Source: an uncultured Bacteroidales bacterium
GTDB taxonomy: Bacteria > Bacteroidota > Bacteroidia > Bacteroidales > Marinilabiliaceae
Direction of reading: 5' to 3'
NCBI GenBank assembly: GCA_934717675.1
Contig: CAKUYZ010000004.1
Coordinates: 1-64,000, forward strand
DNA length: 64,000 nucleotides
In this document: positions 17,756-25,614 of the stretch, in pieces
Layout of the letters: every line of letters starts with the position of its first letter
Numbering within the stretch: the stretch's first letter is position 1
The notes under the pieces: generated by a model
Told to the model about the DNA's origin: nothing
Database searches by the model: none
Seen by the model: only the letters and a program-made list of their open reading frames with translations
Translations under genes and position numbers: made by a program

Positions 17756-19078
17756 ATGAAAATGAATCTTAAGCATATCGTCCGTTCGGCTTGCGCCTGC
17801 TCGCTTGCTGCCCTCACTCTCGTCGCGTGCGAGGATGAGCCAGACAAGTATGAGGTTGCCGGCGGCACCCCGGAGGTCATCTACGTCTGCATGCCGACCA
17901 ATAAGGACTCCGTCATCACGTCGGCGTTCACCAACAACCGCGTCGTCCTCATCGGCAACAACCTCCGTTCCGTCACCGAGCTCTATTTCAACGACCGTCA
18001 GGCCGTCCTGAACAGCTCGCTCATAACCGACCATTCGCTCTTCGTGACCATCCCGAGGGACCTCCCTGGCACCCCGACCGACAAGATCTATATGAAGAAC
18101 AAGAGCGGCGTCATCACCGAGTATCCTTTCACGGTAGACATCTCCGCCCCTGTCCTCTCCTCTATGGATTGTGAGTACGTCCAGCCGGGAGACGAGGCCA
18201 CCATCAATGGTGACTATCTCCTTTCTTATGACAACGCCCCCATGGTCATCACCATGCCAGACGGCAAGCAAGTGACCGAGTTCAAGAGCCTCTCGCAGAC
18301 TTCTGTCTCCTTCATTGTGCCTGAGGGCTGCACCGAGAGCGGCGCCATCTCCGTCACCACCAAATATGGCACCACTAAGTCCACGAAGTTCAACTTCAAC
18401 GACAACCGTGGCATCATGGCGGACTTCAACGCTGGCGGCGGCGCAAGCTCCAACGGCATCATTCCGCAGGGTTGGAACATCTCGGCAACCTACTCTAGCG
18501 AGGGCGGCATCCCTGGCTGCGGCGACTACGCTCAGCTCGGCGATGGCTCCAAGACCACCGATGGCGGCTGGATTGAGGATTTCAAGCTCCCCTTCTGGTG
18601 CGGAAACTGGAATGGCGACCCTATGAGCATTGAGCCTGGCAACCCGGGTTGCCCGTTCTGCAACTTCATTGATTTCTCTGACTTCCAGAATATGGCTCTC
18701 AAGTTCGAGCTCTACATCCCCAAGGCTCACCCTTGGTCTGCCGGTGCCATGCAGCTCGTCTTCACCAACGCCAAGACGGCCGCCAACGACAGCTGGCAGA
18801 CCAACGCCTACATCCAGCCCGAAGGGGGCCTCTGCCGCGGTCTCTACCGCCCGTGGGAGCAGACTGGCAGCTTCGACACTGGCGACAAGTGGATCACCGT
18901 CACTGTGCCCTTCTCTGAGTTCGTCTACAATGCAGATGGCTCCAAGGGCACCGTGCCCCTCTCCAGCGCCGATGACTTCGCCACGTTCGTCCTCTGGCCG
19001 TGGAGCGGTGGCGTCGATGGCACCGAGTGCGCGCCTGTCTTCCGTATAGACAACATTCGCGCTGTCCCCTACAAGTAG
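17756..19078 (+). CDS. Surface glycan-binding lipoprotein (SGBP-type, IPT/TIG-like repeats)
   Basis: A 440-residue lipoprotein (signal ending TLVAC, Cys25, followed by acidic EDEPD, as in surface-exported Bacteroidetes lipoproteins). Two Ig-like IPT/TIG-type domains (about 38-130 and 130-215) precede a C-terminal beta-sandwich of about 220 residues rich in tryptophan and glycine (PFWCGNWNGDPMSIEPG; YRPWEQTGSFDTGDKW), which looks like the carbohydrate-binding part. Its place directly after susD matches the SusE/SGBP position. It should help capture polysaccharide at the surface. The ligand is not shown by the sequence; mannan is assumed from the locus. Confidence 0.85.
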   Translation: MKMNLKHIVRSACACSLAALTLVACEDEPDKYEVAGGTPEVIYVCMPTNKDSVITSAFTNNRVVLIGNNLRSVTELYFNDRQAVLNSSLITDHSLFVTIPRDLPGTPTDKIYMKNKSGVITEYPFTVDISAPVLSSMDCEYVQPGDEATINGDYLLSYDNAPMVITMPDGKQVTEFKSLSQTSVSFIVPEGCTESGAISVTTKYGTTKSTKFNFNDNRGIMADFNAGGGASSNGIIPQGWNISATYSSEGGIPGCGDYAQLGDGSKTTDGGWIEDFKLPFWCGNWNGDPMSIEPGNPGCPFCNFIDFSDFQNMALKFELYIPKAHPWSAGAMQLVFTNAKTAANDSWQTNAYIQPEGGLCRGLYRPWEQTGSFDTGDKWITVTVPFSEFVYNADGSKGTVPLSSADDFATFVLWPWSGGVDGTECAPVFRIDNIRAVPYK

Positions 19079-19086
19079 AAAAATGT

Positions 19087-19131
19087 GAGACTGCGGGAGG
19101 CCGCGGCCCAATGTGGCCTCCCGCGCGTCTC
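19087..19131 (+). other. Intercistronic hairpin between the two SGBP genes
   Basis: GCGGGAGGCC (19093-19102) pairs with GGCCTCCCGC (19115-19124), flanked by GAGAC/GTCTC. No run of T follows, so it is probably an mRNA-stabilising or processing element rather than a full terminator. A weak terminator remains possible. Confidence 0.55.
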
Positions 19132-19169
19132 ATCTCTTCAACAGTAAGACTTAAAGCATTTAAGCAATT

Positions 19170-21512
19170 ATGAAGCTTTATAAGAAAAATATAGCCATGC
19201 TGATGGCGGGCCTCCTGACCCTGTCGAGTGGCGCGCTCGTCACGTCGTGCGACGATGATGACGACTACGACACCAATCAGTTCTCCAATGGCGGAGTGAG
19301 CCTCACGGCGGCCTCCCTCCAGGTCACACGCGGCGCTTTCATGACGTTCAAGGGTACCAACCTCAATCGTGTCACGAGCGTGGAGTTCCCTGGCGGTGTC
19401 TCCTCAACACCGGAGGTCGTTGACCAATACACCATCAAGGCCCTTGTCCCCGAGGGAGCTGAGGTCGGCACCGTCAAGCTCATCTATGACGGTGGCGAGC
19501 TCGAGACCAAGCAGATAGCTTTCACCGAACCCATAACTTTCGAGGAGTTCGCTCCCGCATCAGTCAAGGCTGGCGATGTCGTCACGGTCAAGGGTACATA
19601 CCTCACCTACATCGACTTCGTCAAGTTCGCCACTGGCGAGAACGTAGAGGTCAAGAATGACAACCGCACCGAACTCAAAGTCACCGTGCCGGTAGACGCC
19701 TCAACTGGCAAGTTCGAGCTTGGCTACTACTCCATCGATGGCAAGGATACCGTTGAGACGCTCCTCCAGTCCGCCGAGGTCCTCACCGTGGCTGGACCCG
19801 AGAACGTCAAGATCACAACGCCCACCGTCAAGGCTGGCGAGAAGGTGGTCATCACCGGCTCGCTCCTCCGCCTTGTCAACACCGTCAAGTTCACTGGTGC
19901 CGAGGCTGTGAGCGCGGGTGTGGCCGACCCCACCAAAGATGTTGAGAACCTCAGCGTCGCCCTCCCTGCCGAGGCGCAAGACGGCGAGGTCACCCTCGTC
20001 CTCCGTTCCGGCCTCGAGGTCTCAGCCGGTCAGCTCAAGACCGTCGTGCCCACGGCCTCCATCAAGGATAAGAAAGCATCCTATGGCATTGGCGACGTTG
20101 TAGTGATTGAGGGTGAGAACCTCGACCTCATCACCAACGGTTTCTTCGCAGGCACAACCGCCGCCGACACCACTGCCGCTGGCGAGTCCATCTTCGAGGC
20201 TAAGGACGGCAACGTCCTCCTCACCGTGACCGCCGCCGCCAAGAGTGGCGACATCACCCTAGGTCTCGCCAATGGCAGCACCATCACGGTGACAGGCTTT
20301 GAGACCACCAAGCCCGTCTTCACCTTCCCGACCGATGCCACGCCTCTTGACGTGCTCAATGTCGAGTCCACCCTCGCAAGCCGCGTCTCCAAAGTCACCT
20401 TCGGTGGCGTAGAGGCCACGGCGTCCGTCTCCAAGACTGTTGAGGGCTTCTGCGTTCAGGTGCCCCTTGAGGCCGAGAGCGGCAAGGTGGTAGTCATCAT
20501 GGACAATGGCGAGGAGATTGAGATAGACAACTTCACTGTCAATGCCTACACCTTCTGCGCCGTTAAGGCTTTTGATGCTGAGCAGACCACGATTGGCGAC
20601 CTCTTAAAGTGTACAGTAAAGAATGCTCAGAGCCTTACCGCTGTCAAACTCAACGGCAACGAGACTGGCTACATTCTCAACGGCGACCTCCTTTTCGTCA
20701 ATGTAGGCCAAACCCCAGGTAACCAGAGAATGACGCTTGTGTCTGGCGAGACCGAGGTTGAGTACATCGTTAAAGTTGTCGGAAAAGGACTCGTAGAAAC
20801 CGTTGTTTACGACACGCCTATTGAAGTTGCAGGCTGGGGTGGTGTCAGCCTGCCTGTTAAGTTCCCCGTACCTCTGCCTTCTGGCGCTCTTGTGCGCATT
20901 CGCGTAGCCCAAGCAAACTCTGAACTCCAAGTGATGGATGGTTATTGGGGTATGGGTGAAAACTGGGCTATAACCGATGATGCAAAGAAGAACGTCATCA
21001 AGATTTCTTCCGATGCTCTTGCAGTAGGTTATGTTGATGTAGACCTCTCTGGCTTCCATGATGAGAATGATAATCCATGGTGGGATGGTTCTATGATGTT
21101 CAACGCAGATGGTGTTATCATATCCTCTATCGGCTATGTTGTAGACTACTCTGCTCCAACTGCCATTTGGACAGGTGAATTCAGTAACGCCGGATGGGGT
21201 GGAAATCAAGATCTCGCATGGGGTGGATACGACTGGAGTCTCGTTGAGGCTGGTCAGACGCTCTACTTCACAGTTAAGAAGGTAGAGACTGGCAAGTGGG
21301 GTTGCCTATCCCTGCGTCATGGAGATGGTTGGGGTGCTCTGGTTGATGCAGTCAACGCTGAGGGCAAGAACCAGTATGACCTTGGCGATGATGTTGACGC
21401 CACCACCATCGAGTTTACTCTCACCCAGGCTGCCATCGATGACCTTGTCGCTAACGGGGGCCTTGTCATGACGGGTGACAATCTGATAATTACAAAGGTT
21501 GCAATCAAGTAA
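19170..21512 (+). CDS. Large surface lipoprotein with multiple IPT/TIG-like repeats and a C-terminal binding module
   Basis: A 780-residue lipoprotein (signal ending LVTSC, Cys27, followed by five aspartates, an acidic surface-export signal). Residues about 40-520 are at least five Ig-like repeats of the IPT/TIG type with recurring VKAGDVVTVKGTYL and VVIEGENLDLI patterns. The last 250 residues differ: two beta-sandwich units rich in W and G (AGWGGVSLPVKF; SNAGWGGNQDLAWGGYDWS) ending in DNLIITKVAIK, suggestive of a carbohydrate-binding module. From about base 20690 the DNA becomes visibly AT-richer and codon choice changes, pointing to domain replacement by recombination. It is probably an elongated glycan-binding protein working with SusCD. 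Confidence 0.82.
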   Translation: MKLYKKNIAMLMAGLLTLSSGALVTSCDDDDDYDTNQFSNGGVSLTAASLQVTRGAFMTFKGTNLNRVTSVEFPGGVSSTPEVVDQYTIKALVPEGAEVGTVKLIYDGGELETKQIAFTEPITFEEFAPASVKAGDVVTVKGTYLTYIDFVKFATGENVEVKNDNRTELKVTVPVDASTGKFELGYYSIDGKDTVETLLQSAEVLTVAGPENVKITTPTVKAGEKVVITGSLLRLVNTVKFTGAEAVSAGVADPTKDVENLSVALPAEAQDGEVTLVLRSGLEVSAGQLKTVVPTASIKDKKASYGIGDVVVIEGENLDLITNGFFAGTTAADTTAAGESIFEAKDGNVLLTVTAAAKSGDITLGLANGSTITVTGFETTKPVFTFPTDATPLDVLNVESTLASRVSKVTFGGVEATASVSKTVEGFCVQVPLEAESGKVVVIMDNGEEIEIDNFTVNAYTFCAVKAFDAEQTTIGDLLKCTVKNAQSLTAVKLNGNETGYILNGDLLFVNVGQTPGNQRMTLVSGETEVEYIVKVVGKGLVETVVYDTPIEVAGWGGVSLPVKFPVPLPSGALVRIRVAQANSELQVMDGYWGMGENWAITDDAKKNVIKISSDALAVGYVDVDLSGFHDENDNPWWDGSMMFNADGVIISSIGYVVDYSAPTAIWTGEFSNAGWGGNQDLAWGGYDWSLVEAGQTLYFTVKKVETGKWGCLSLRHGDGWGALVDAVNAEGKNQYDLGDDVDATTIEFTLTQAAIDDLVANGGLVMTGDNLIITKVAIK

Positions 21513-21546
21513 CCCGACAACATAAGACTGTTATTATTGATGCGGG

Positions 21547-21584
21547 GCGGGAGGTTCTCTAAGAGGCCTCCCGCCTCTTTTTCT
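21547..21584 (+). terminator. Terminator of the susCD-SGBP operon
   Basis: Stem GCGGGAGG / CCTCCCGC with an intervening loop (21555-21566), followed by CTCTTTTTCT. Confidence 0.85.
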
Positions 21585-21829
21585 GTAGCCGTTAGGGCTT
21601 GTGCGCATACGCTTAAATTTATGCTAATGTCTTGAAGAACAATTTGCTCCAATGAATCTTTGCAGATCTGGTTTCCAATCGTAAATCTGCATGAAGTGCT
21701 GCAATGCTGTGGGTTCTAGAGTTTTGAGACTTTGTGCCTATATCCTAAAAACAGGCCTCTTCCCTCACCTTGTAGGGTAGGGTTGCGCCCTGTCTCCTGT
21801 GTCACCTCAACGTCTCGTGTCATGGCAAG

Positions 21830-21867
21830 AGAAAAGCGGAGTCAATCACGAAAATTGACTCCGCTTT
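21830..21867 (-). terminator. Terminator of the YoeB-type toxin-antitoxin operon
   Basis: Perfect 14-bp stem (AAAGCGGAGTCAAT, 21833-21846, with ATTGACTCCGCTTT, 21854-21867). Read leftward it ends in TTTTCTCTT. It lies 28 bases past the toxin stop. Confidence 0.8.
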
Positions 21868-21894
21868 CCCTCTTGAGCTACGATTCTCACACGC

Positions 21895-22164
21895 CTATGC
21901 GTAATGCCCAAAGGCTGCGATAACCAGCACCTCGACCACGTCATCATGTATTTGATACACTAGTCTGTGCTCCTTGTTGATCCGCCGAGACCACGTCTCG
22001 GTCTCGAAATGACGCAGACGTTCACACTGCCCCGTGCCGGTGTGCGGGTGTTCCTTCAGCTCATCTAAAAGAACGCCTAACTTTTTCACCAATGCTGGAG
22101 ATGTTTTGGCGAGGCGGGCTATGTCCCTTTTCGCAGCATCTGTTACTGATACCCTATACGCCAT
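21895..22164 (-). CDS. yoeB: Txe/YoeB family mRNA interferase toxin
   Basis: An 89-residue basic protein with the YoeB layout: AAKRDIARLAKTSPALVKKL, then LLDELKEHPHTGTGQCERLRH, WSRRINKEHRLVYQI and a C-terminal FGHYA. The WSRRI-EHRLVY block and the terminal H-Y correspond to the conserved catalytic region of YoeB, a ribosome-dependent RNase. No residue of the core looks lost, so it should be active. Its start overlaps the upstream antitoxin by 11 bases. It sits inside the mannan locus but has no metabolic link to it, and is best seen as a mobile stabilisation module. Confidence 0.9.
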   Translation of the reverse strand: MAYRVSVTDAAKRDIARLAKTSPALVKKLGVLLDELKEHPHTGTGQCERLRHFETETWSRRINKEHRLVYQIHDDVVEVLVIAAFGHYA

Positions 22165-22432
22165 GCTTGTTTAGTATTCTGTCCAGGAATTCTTCTCCAC
22201 TTTCGCCCGGTTCCATAGTTTCTGACACCCCGCTCTTTATCGATTCCTCCAGCATGTCATAATACTCCTTCTTCGTCATCTTCACTTTGGGTGCGGCTCT
22301 TTCGGTCTCTGCCTCCATGGCCTTCATCCTGTCCCACAATATTTTTTGCACCTTCTTGGGTTGAGATATTATAAGTGACCAGAGAGCGTCGGCTGAGCTT
22401 ACAATGTGTATGTCGTTTGCTATAGCTTCCAT
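22154..22432 (-). CDS. Antitoxin partner of the YoeB-type toxin
   Basis: A 92-residue acidic/amphipathic protein (MEAIANDIHIVSSADALWSL...) upstream of and overlapping the YoeB-type toxin gene by 11 bases, the usual antitoxin position. A folded N-terminal part is followed by a charged C-terminal half (KMTKKEYYDMLEESIKSG) of the kind that wraps the toxin. It is not a clear YefM match by eye, so the family is left open; the call rests mainly on the operon arrangement. It probably represses its own promoter. Confidence 0.75.
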   Translation of the reverse strand: MEAIANDIHIVSSADALWSLIISQPKKVQKILWDRMKAMEAETERAAPKVKMTKKEYYDMLEESIKSGVSETMEPGESGEEFLDRILNKHGV

Positions 22433-22641
22433 TGTGGAATATTTTTATGAGTTTGTTGTTCGCTAATATAATGTTTATTCCTTGTGTTTGAAAATGCCTC
22501 CTTATGCGCATTCGCTTTATGTTCTCCTGTTGTCCGGCGGACTTGTACGTTTCCGTCATTTGTTAGTGAATTATTTTCACGGTTGTTCACCGTTCGTCTC
22601 TTTTCTTTATCTTAGTGACGCTGTTAGTAATAAGGTAAAAA

Positions 22642-24153
22642 ATGAAATTCATATCTAAACTCTGGCTTCTCCTGTCTCCGCTTGCGGTCTTGTCTTGTGG
22701 AGACGACAATGGCGGTGGTGCGTCGCCCGAGGCGGCCTCGCTCCAATTATCCGTTCCCGCCAGCGGCGCCAAAGATGTGGCCACGTCCACTAAGACCATC
22801 GACCTCACTTTTTCGCAAGAGGTTAATTTCGTCTCTGGCAAGGAGGCCGACTTCAGCGGCACCAAATGCGGCATGACGGCGTTTTCCAAGTCTCAGAACG
22901 TGATGACGTTCACCATCCCCGTCACCCTCAAGCGCGGCCAGACCTACACGCTCAGCGTGCCCGATGGTTTCTTCAAGACCAAGCAGGGTGGGGCTGACAT
23001 CCCGGCTTTCTCCGTCACGTTCTCCACGCCCGATGCTCCCACGCCTGGCAGCGTGGCGGAGAACCTGGTCACGGAGTCGCCGCTCCCCGCCGCAAAGGCT
23101 GTCTATGACTATTTGCGTGAGACATATGGCCGCAAGACCATCTCCAGCTCCATCGCAAATGTGAACTGGAACCTCAAGGAGGCCGAGATGGTTCATGCCG
23201 CCACGGGCAAATATCCGGCCATAGCCACGGTGGACTATCTTCACTTCTACACTCTTTATGATGATGCCTCCCGCAACCCATTCAAGGGTGGCTGGAAAGT
23301 GAATTATGACGACATCTCGGAACTCCAGCAGTGGTGGAATGAGGGCGGCATCGTCTCCGCTTGCTGGCATTGGAATGTGCCAAACAAAGAGGCCGAGAAA
23401 TACGTGAACGGTTCATACACTTGCACGCCAGGTGATGGCAAGATAGTGTACAAAAAAAATGAAAAAGACGAGGAGATCCCCGTGTCTGCCACCACAGTCT
23501 TCCGCCCCAAGAACATCTTTGTAGATGGCTCTTGGGAGCAGAAGATTGCCGATGAGGATTTGGCTCTCGTTGCGACTTTGCTCAAAAAGTTCCAAGAGGC
23601 GGGCGTCCCAGTCATCTGGCGTCCGCTCCACGAGGCCTCTGGCAATGCCATAAGCGGTGGCGACGCGTGGTTCTGGTGGGGCATTGACGGTGCGGAGGTC
23701 TACGTCAAGCTCTGGCGCAAGATGTTCGATTATTTCAAGTCTCAGGGTCTCAATAACCTCATCTGGGTCTGGACTACCCAGACGGGCTATGGCTACGACA
23801 AGAGCAAAGGCGTCCTTGACGACTTCGACTGGTATCCTGGCGATCAGTATGTAGACATAATAGGGCGCGATGAGTACACGCTCACCGCCAGTCAGTCTGC
23901 CGATGAATACAACGCCATTTGCGCCACATTTCCCGGCAAGATTGTAACCCTCTCTGAGTGCGGCAGCGTGGCTAAACTCTCCGAGCAGATGGCCGAGGGT
24001 GTCATGTGGAGCTGGGCTATGCCGTGGTATGATGGCGCCGCTGACGAGGCTGGCTCGCTAGACAAGCACTCTCATGCCAACACGGAGTGGTGGAACGACG
24101 CCATGAATTGTGAGAACGTGGTGACGAGGGAGCAGCTCCCATCGTTCAAGTAG
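22642..24153 (+). CDS. GH26 endo-beta-mannanase, surface lipoprotein
   Basis: A 503-residue lipoprotein (signal ending LAVLSC, Cys19, then GDDNGGG). Residues about 30-125 form a Big_5-type Ig domain (KDVATSTKTIDLTFSQEV), followed by a GH26 barrel. The acid/base glutamate is in WRPLHEASG (E331), with the aromatic WFWWG typical of GH26, and the nucleophile in TLSECGSV (E439). It should cut mannan or glucomannan chains outside the cell before import. A weak promoter-like TATCTTAG lies at 22608-22615. It is a single gene between the toxin-antitoxin locus and an outer-membrane protein gene, and is closed by a terminator. Confidence 0.93.
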   Translation: MKFISKLWLLLSPLAVLSCGDDNGGGASPEAASLQLSVPASGAKDVATSTKTIDLTFSQEVNFVSGKEADFSGTKCGMTAFSKSQNVMTFTIPVTLKRGQTYTLSVPDGFFKTKQGGADIPAFSVTFSTPDAPTPGSVAENLVTESPLPAAKAVYDYLRETYGRKTISSSIANVNWNLKEAEMVHAATGKYPAIATVDYLHFYTLYDDASRNPFKGGWKVNYDDISELQQWWNEGGIVSACWHWNVPNKEAEKYVNGSYTCTPGDGKIVYKKNEKDEEIPVSATTVFRPKNIFVDGSWEQKIADEDLALVATLLKKFQEAGVPVIWRPLHEASGNAISGGDAWFWWGIDGAEVYVKLWRKMFDYFKSQGLNNLIWVWTTQTGYGYDKSKGVLDDFDWYPGDQYVDIIGRDEYTLTASQSADEYNAICATFPGKIVTLSECGSVAKLSEQMAEGVMWSWAMPWYDGAADEAGSLDKHSHANTEWWNDAMNCENVVTREQLPSFK

Positions 24154-24179
24154 GCTATATTGTTGAACTAGTGATAGGC

Positions 24180-24213
24180 GGCTTGGCGGGCGTTGCCCGT
24201 CAGGCCGTTTTTT
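24180..24213 (+). terminator. Terminator after the surface GH26 gene
   Basis: 12-bp stem (GGCTTGGCGGGC / GCCCGTCAGGCC, with G-U pairs), a GTT loop and then GTTTTTT. Confidence 0.88.
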
Positions 24214-24276
24214 GTTTCCCTCACTCTTAGTGTGGAGCGTTGCGCCTCGTCCGCGTGTCGGTTCCCCTTTCCGTAT

Positions 24277-24315
24277 AAAAGCAAAAAGAGCCGTGCCACT
24301 TGGTTGACACGACTC
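24277..24315 (-). terminator. Terminator of the outer-membrane barrel gene
   Basis: On the minus strand GAGTCGTGTC pairs with GGCACGGCTC (10 bp with G-U), followed by TTTTTGCTTTT. The sequence resembles the hairpin at 8415-8456. Confidence 0.82.
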
Positions 24316-24337
24316 CTTCTTTACTGTCCTCCCGAGC

Positions 24338-24961
24338 CTATAGGAACACCCTCACGCCAACTGTCGGGTTGAGCATTATATTGAAATTCACGGCATTGCC
24401 GCTAATGTCAGCATCAGTCCTCTTCATATGCGCGAACTCCAGGTTGAGCAGGCTCACGCCCAGGCCTATGCGGTCAGTGGGGCGAAACTCAAGTTGCACA
24501 GGCAGTGCGGCCAGCTCGAAACCGTTGGTCTTGTAGTCCGCGGTGTGGTTGTCGCGCTCATAAGACATCTTGCCGTGGCAGTAGAAAAAGCCGAGTTCCG
24601 GAGCCAAGTGGAAACGGTCTGCCAGGCGGATGTAGTAGGCGGCCGTTGGGCCTATGGCCAAATTGTTCGAGCTGGTCTTGGTGTCGCTCTCGTCATTTTT
24701 CTGCCACTGGTGGGTCAGTTGCATCTGCGCGCCAATGCGAAAATGGTCGGCCACGAAGTAGTGGAACCCGGGGTCTAGCTCAATGGCGCATACGGGGTCG
24801 CCTTTCTCTTTCACGCCGTCCTCACCCGTCGTGCTGCTATTGGCCATGGAGAAGCCAATGAGCGTCCCGACGAATTTGTCCCCTTTCTGTTGCGCGGCAG
24901 CGTCTGTTGCTGCGCAAGCCATCATGGCGGCTGCCGCGATGGCGATGATTGTTCGTTTCAT
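24338..24961 (-). CDS. Predicted outer-membrane beta-barrel protein
   Basis: A 207-residue protein with a signal peptide (MKRTIIAIAAAAMMACAATD then AAAQ) and alternating hydrophobic/polar strands. Strand-like segments (HYFVADHFRIGAQMQLTH; YYIRLADRFHLAPELGFFY; IGLGVSLLNLEFAHM) and a final phenylalanine-leucine end (VGVRVFL) fit a small OmpW/OmpA-like or porin-type barrel. No catalytic motif is present. It is transcribed alone, opposite to the surrounding mannan genes, and ends in its own terminator. Function is unknown; linkage to glycan use is not supported beyond position. Confidence 0.72.
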   Translation of the reverse strand: MKRTIIAIAAAAMMACAATDAAAQQKGDKFVGTLIGFSMANSSTTGEDGVKEKGDPVCAIELDPGFHYFVADHFRIGAQMQLTHQWQKNDESDTKTSSNNLAIGPTAAYYIRLADRFHLAPELGFFYCHGKMSYERDNHTADYKTNGFELAALPVQLEFRPTDRIGLGVSLLNLEFAHMKRTDADISGNAVNFNIMLNPTVGVRVFL

Positions 24962-24992
24962 TTATATATTGCTGTTGTCGCTTGTTTTGTGC

Positions 24993-25268
24993 CTACCCGA
25001 AAATGTCGCTGTGAGTGCCTGTGTCTACCATTATGAGAATCAGCTCAGTGGAGTCCGTTTTCCACACTAGCAGCTAGTTGGGCGTAATGTGGCACTCCAT
25101 ATATCCTTCATAGTCACCATGCAGTGCGTGCGCCCTATGCTTGGCTGGCAGCTCTTCTCCGTTTGCCAGCAATGTTATGACATCGTCCATGGCTCTCGAG
25201 CCCAGCCCTCTCTTCTCGCATCTTTTTAGCGACTTTTTGAATTTTGCGGTGAAAGCTATCTTGTACAT
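24993..25268 (-). pseudogene. YafQ/RelE-type toxin interrupted by an amber codon
   Basis: The intact part (25268 down to 25074) encodes 64 residues of a YafQ-family toxin, ending in DYEGYMECHITPN. The next codon is TAG, and the frame then continues in register as LLVWKTDSTELILIMVDTG-THSDIFG to a TAG at 24993-24995, giving the normal length of about 91 residues. Family members usually read ECHI-PDWLL here, so the amber replaces the conserved tryptophan codon (TGG to TAG fits a single change). The preceding aspartate is N, and the arginine expected before TGTH is D. The toxin should therefore be dead. The antitoxin gene overlaps it by one base. Confidence 0.88.
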
Positions 25269-25483
25269 CAGTCCTCGTGTAAGAATGCTAGTGCTTCATC
25301 AACATCATCAAAGACGTATAGATTCTTTTTGTTCTCCACGTCTTCGATGGCCTCATCCAGATGGCATTTTTTGACCTTATTGTCCGCTTTCTTCGCAGTC
25401 CATCCAAACTTTTTGGCGAGCGATTTCAGCAGGGTGGTGTCGGCCTGCGGAAGGTTAATTTGGTAAGATACTGTTGTCTCCAT
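25268..25483 (-). CDS. DinJ/RelB-like antitoxin of the broken YafQ locus
   Basis: A 71-residue protein (METTVSYQINLPQADTTLL then KSLAKKFGWTAKK) with an N-terminal beta strand plus helices resembling a ribbon-helix-helix DNA-binding start, followed by an acidic C-terminal half (DEAIEDVENKKNLYVFDDVD) suited to binding the toxin. Its stop codon overlaps the toxin start by one base (TGATG). The frame is intact although the toxin is not, so it may persist as a stand-alone repressor or as protection against related toxins (inference). A perfect TATCTTTG element lies 20 bases upstream of the start. Confidence 0.78.
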   Translation of the reverse strand: METTVSYQINLPQADTTLLKSLAKKFGWTAKKADNKVKKCHLDEAIEDVENKKNLYVFDDVDEALAFLHED

Positions 25484-25503
25484 CTTATAAATCTATTTTC
25501 AAC

Positions 25504-25511
25504 AAAGATAT
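25504..25511 (-). promoter_or_regulatory. -7 promoter element of the antitoxin gene
   Basis: TATCTTTG on the minus strand matches TAnnTTTG exactly, 20 bases ahead of the antitoxin ATG. No good -33 element is visible 20 bases upstream. Confidence 0.5.
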
Positions 25512-25548
25512 GAATATAATGCCTTGCTTGACCTTTGGGATGCCCATA

Positions 25549-25590
25549 TAAAAAGCATTCCCCCGCGGCCCAAGGGGTGGCGGGGGAATG
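25549..25590 (-). terminator. Terminator of galE
   Basis: On the minus strand CATTCCCCCGC pairs with GCGGGGAATG (one bulged base), followed by CTTTTTATATGG. Confidence 0.82.
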
Positions 25591-25614
25591 GTCATTGCGT
25601 TGCCTGCGTGGCTC

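Larger units (their letters stand above)
21513..21894. other. Intergenic stretch between the SGBP operon and the toxin-antitoxin locus
   Basis: 382 bases holding two terminators (21547-21584 and 21830-21867). The rest has no supported gene; a 63-codon frame at 21732-21923 is unlike any family and overlaps the toxin terminator. Confidence 0.6.

Noticed and set aside
17738..19111. 457-codon minus-strand open frame
   Set aside because: Antisense shadow of the SGBP lipoprotein gene with an obvious signal peptide on the plus strand.
20604..21209. 201-codon minus-strand open frame within the large lipoprotein gene
   Set aside because: It coincides with the AT-richer segment but has no recognisable domain, and the plus-strand frame is continuous with the lipoprotein.
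21732..21923. 63-codon ORF between the SGBP operon and the toxin gene
   Set aside because: It overlaps a terminator and the toxin gene, with no protein-like pattern.
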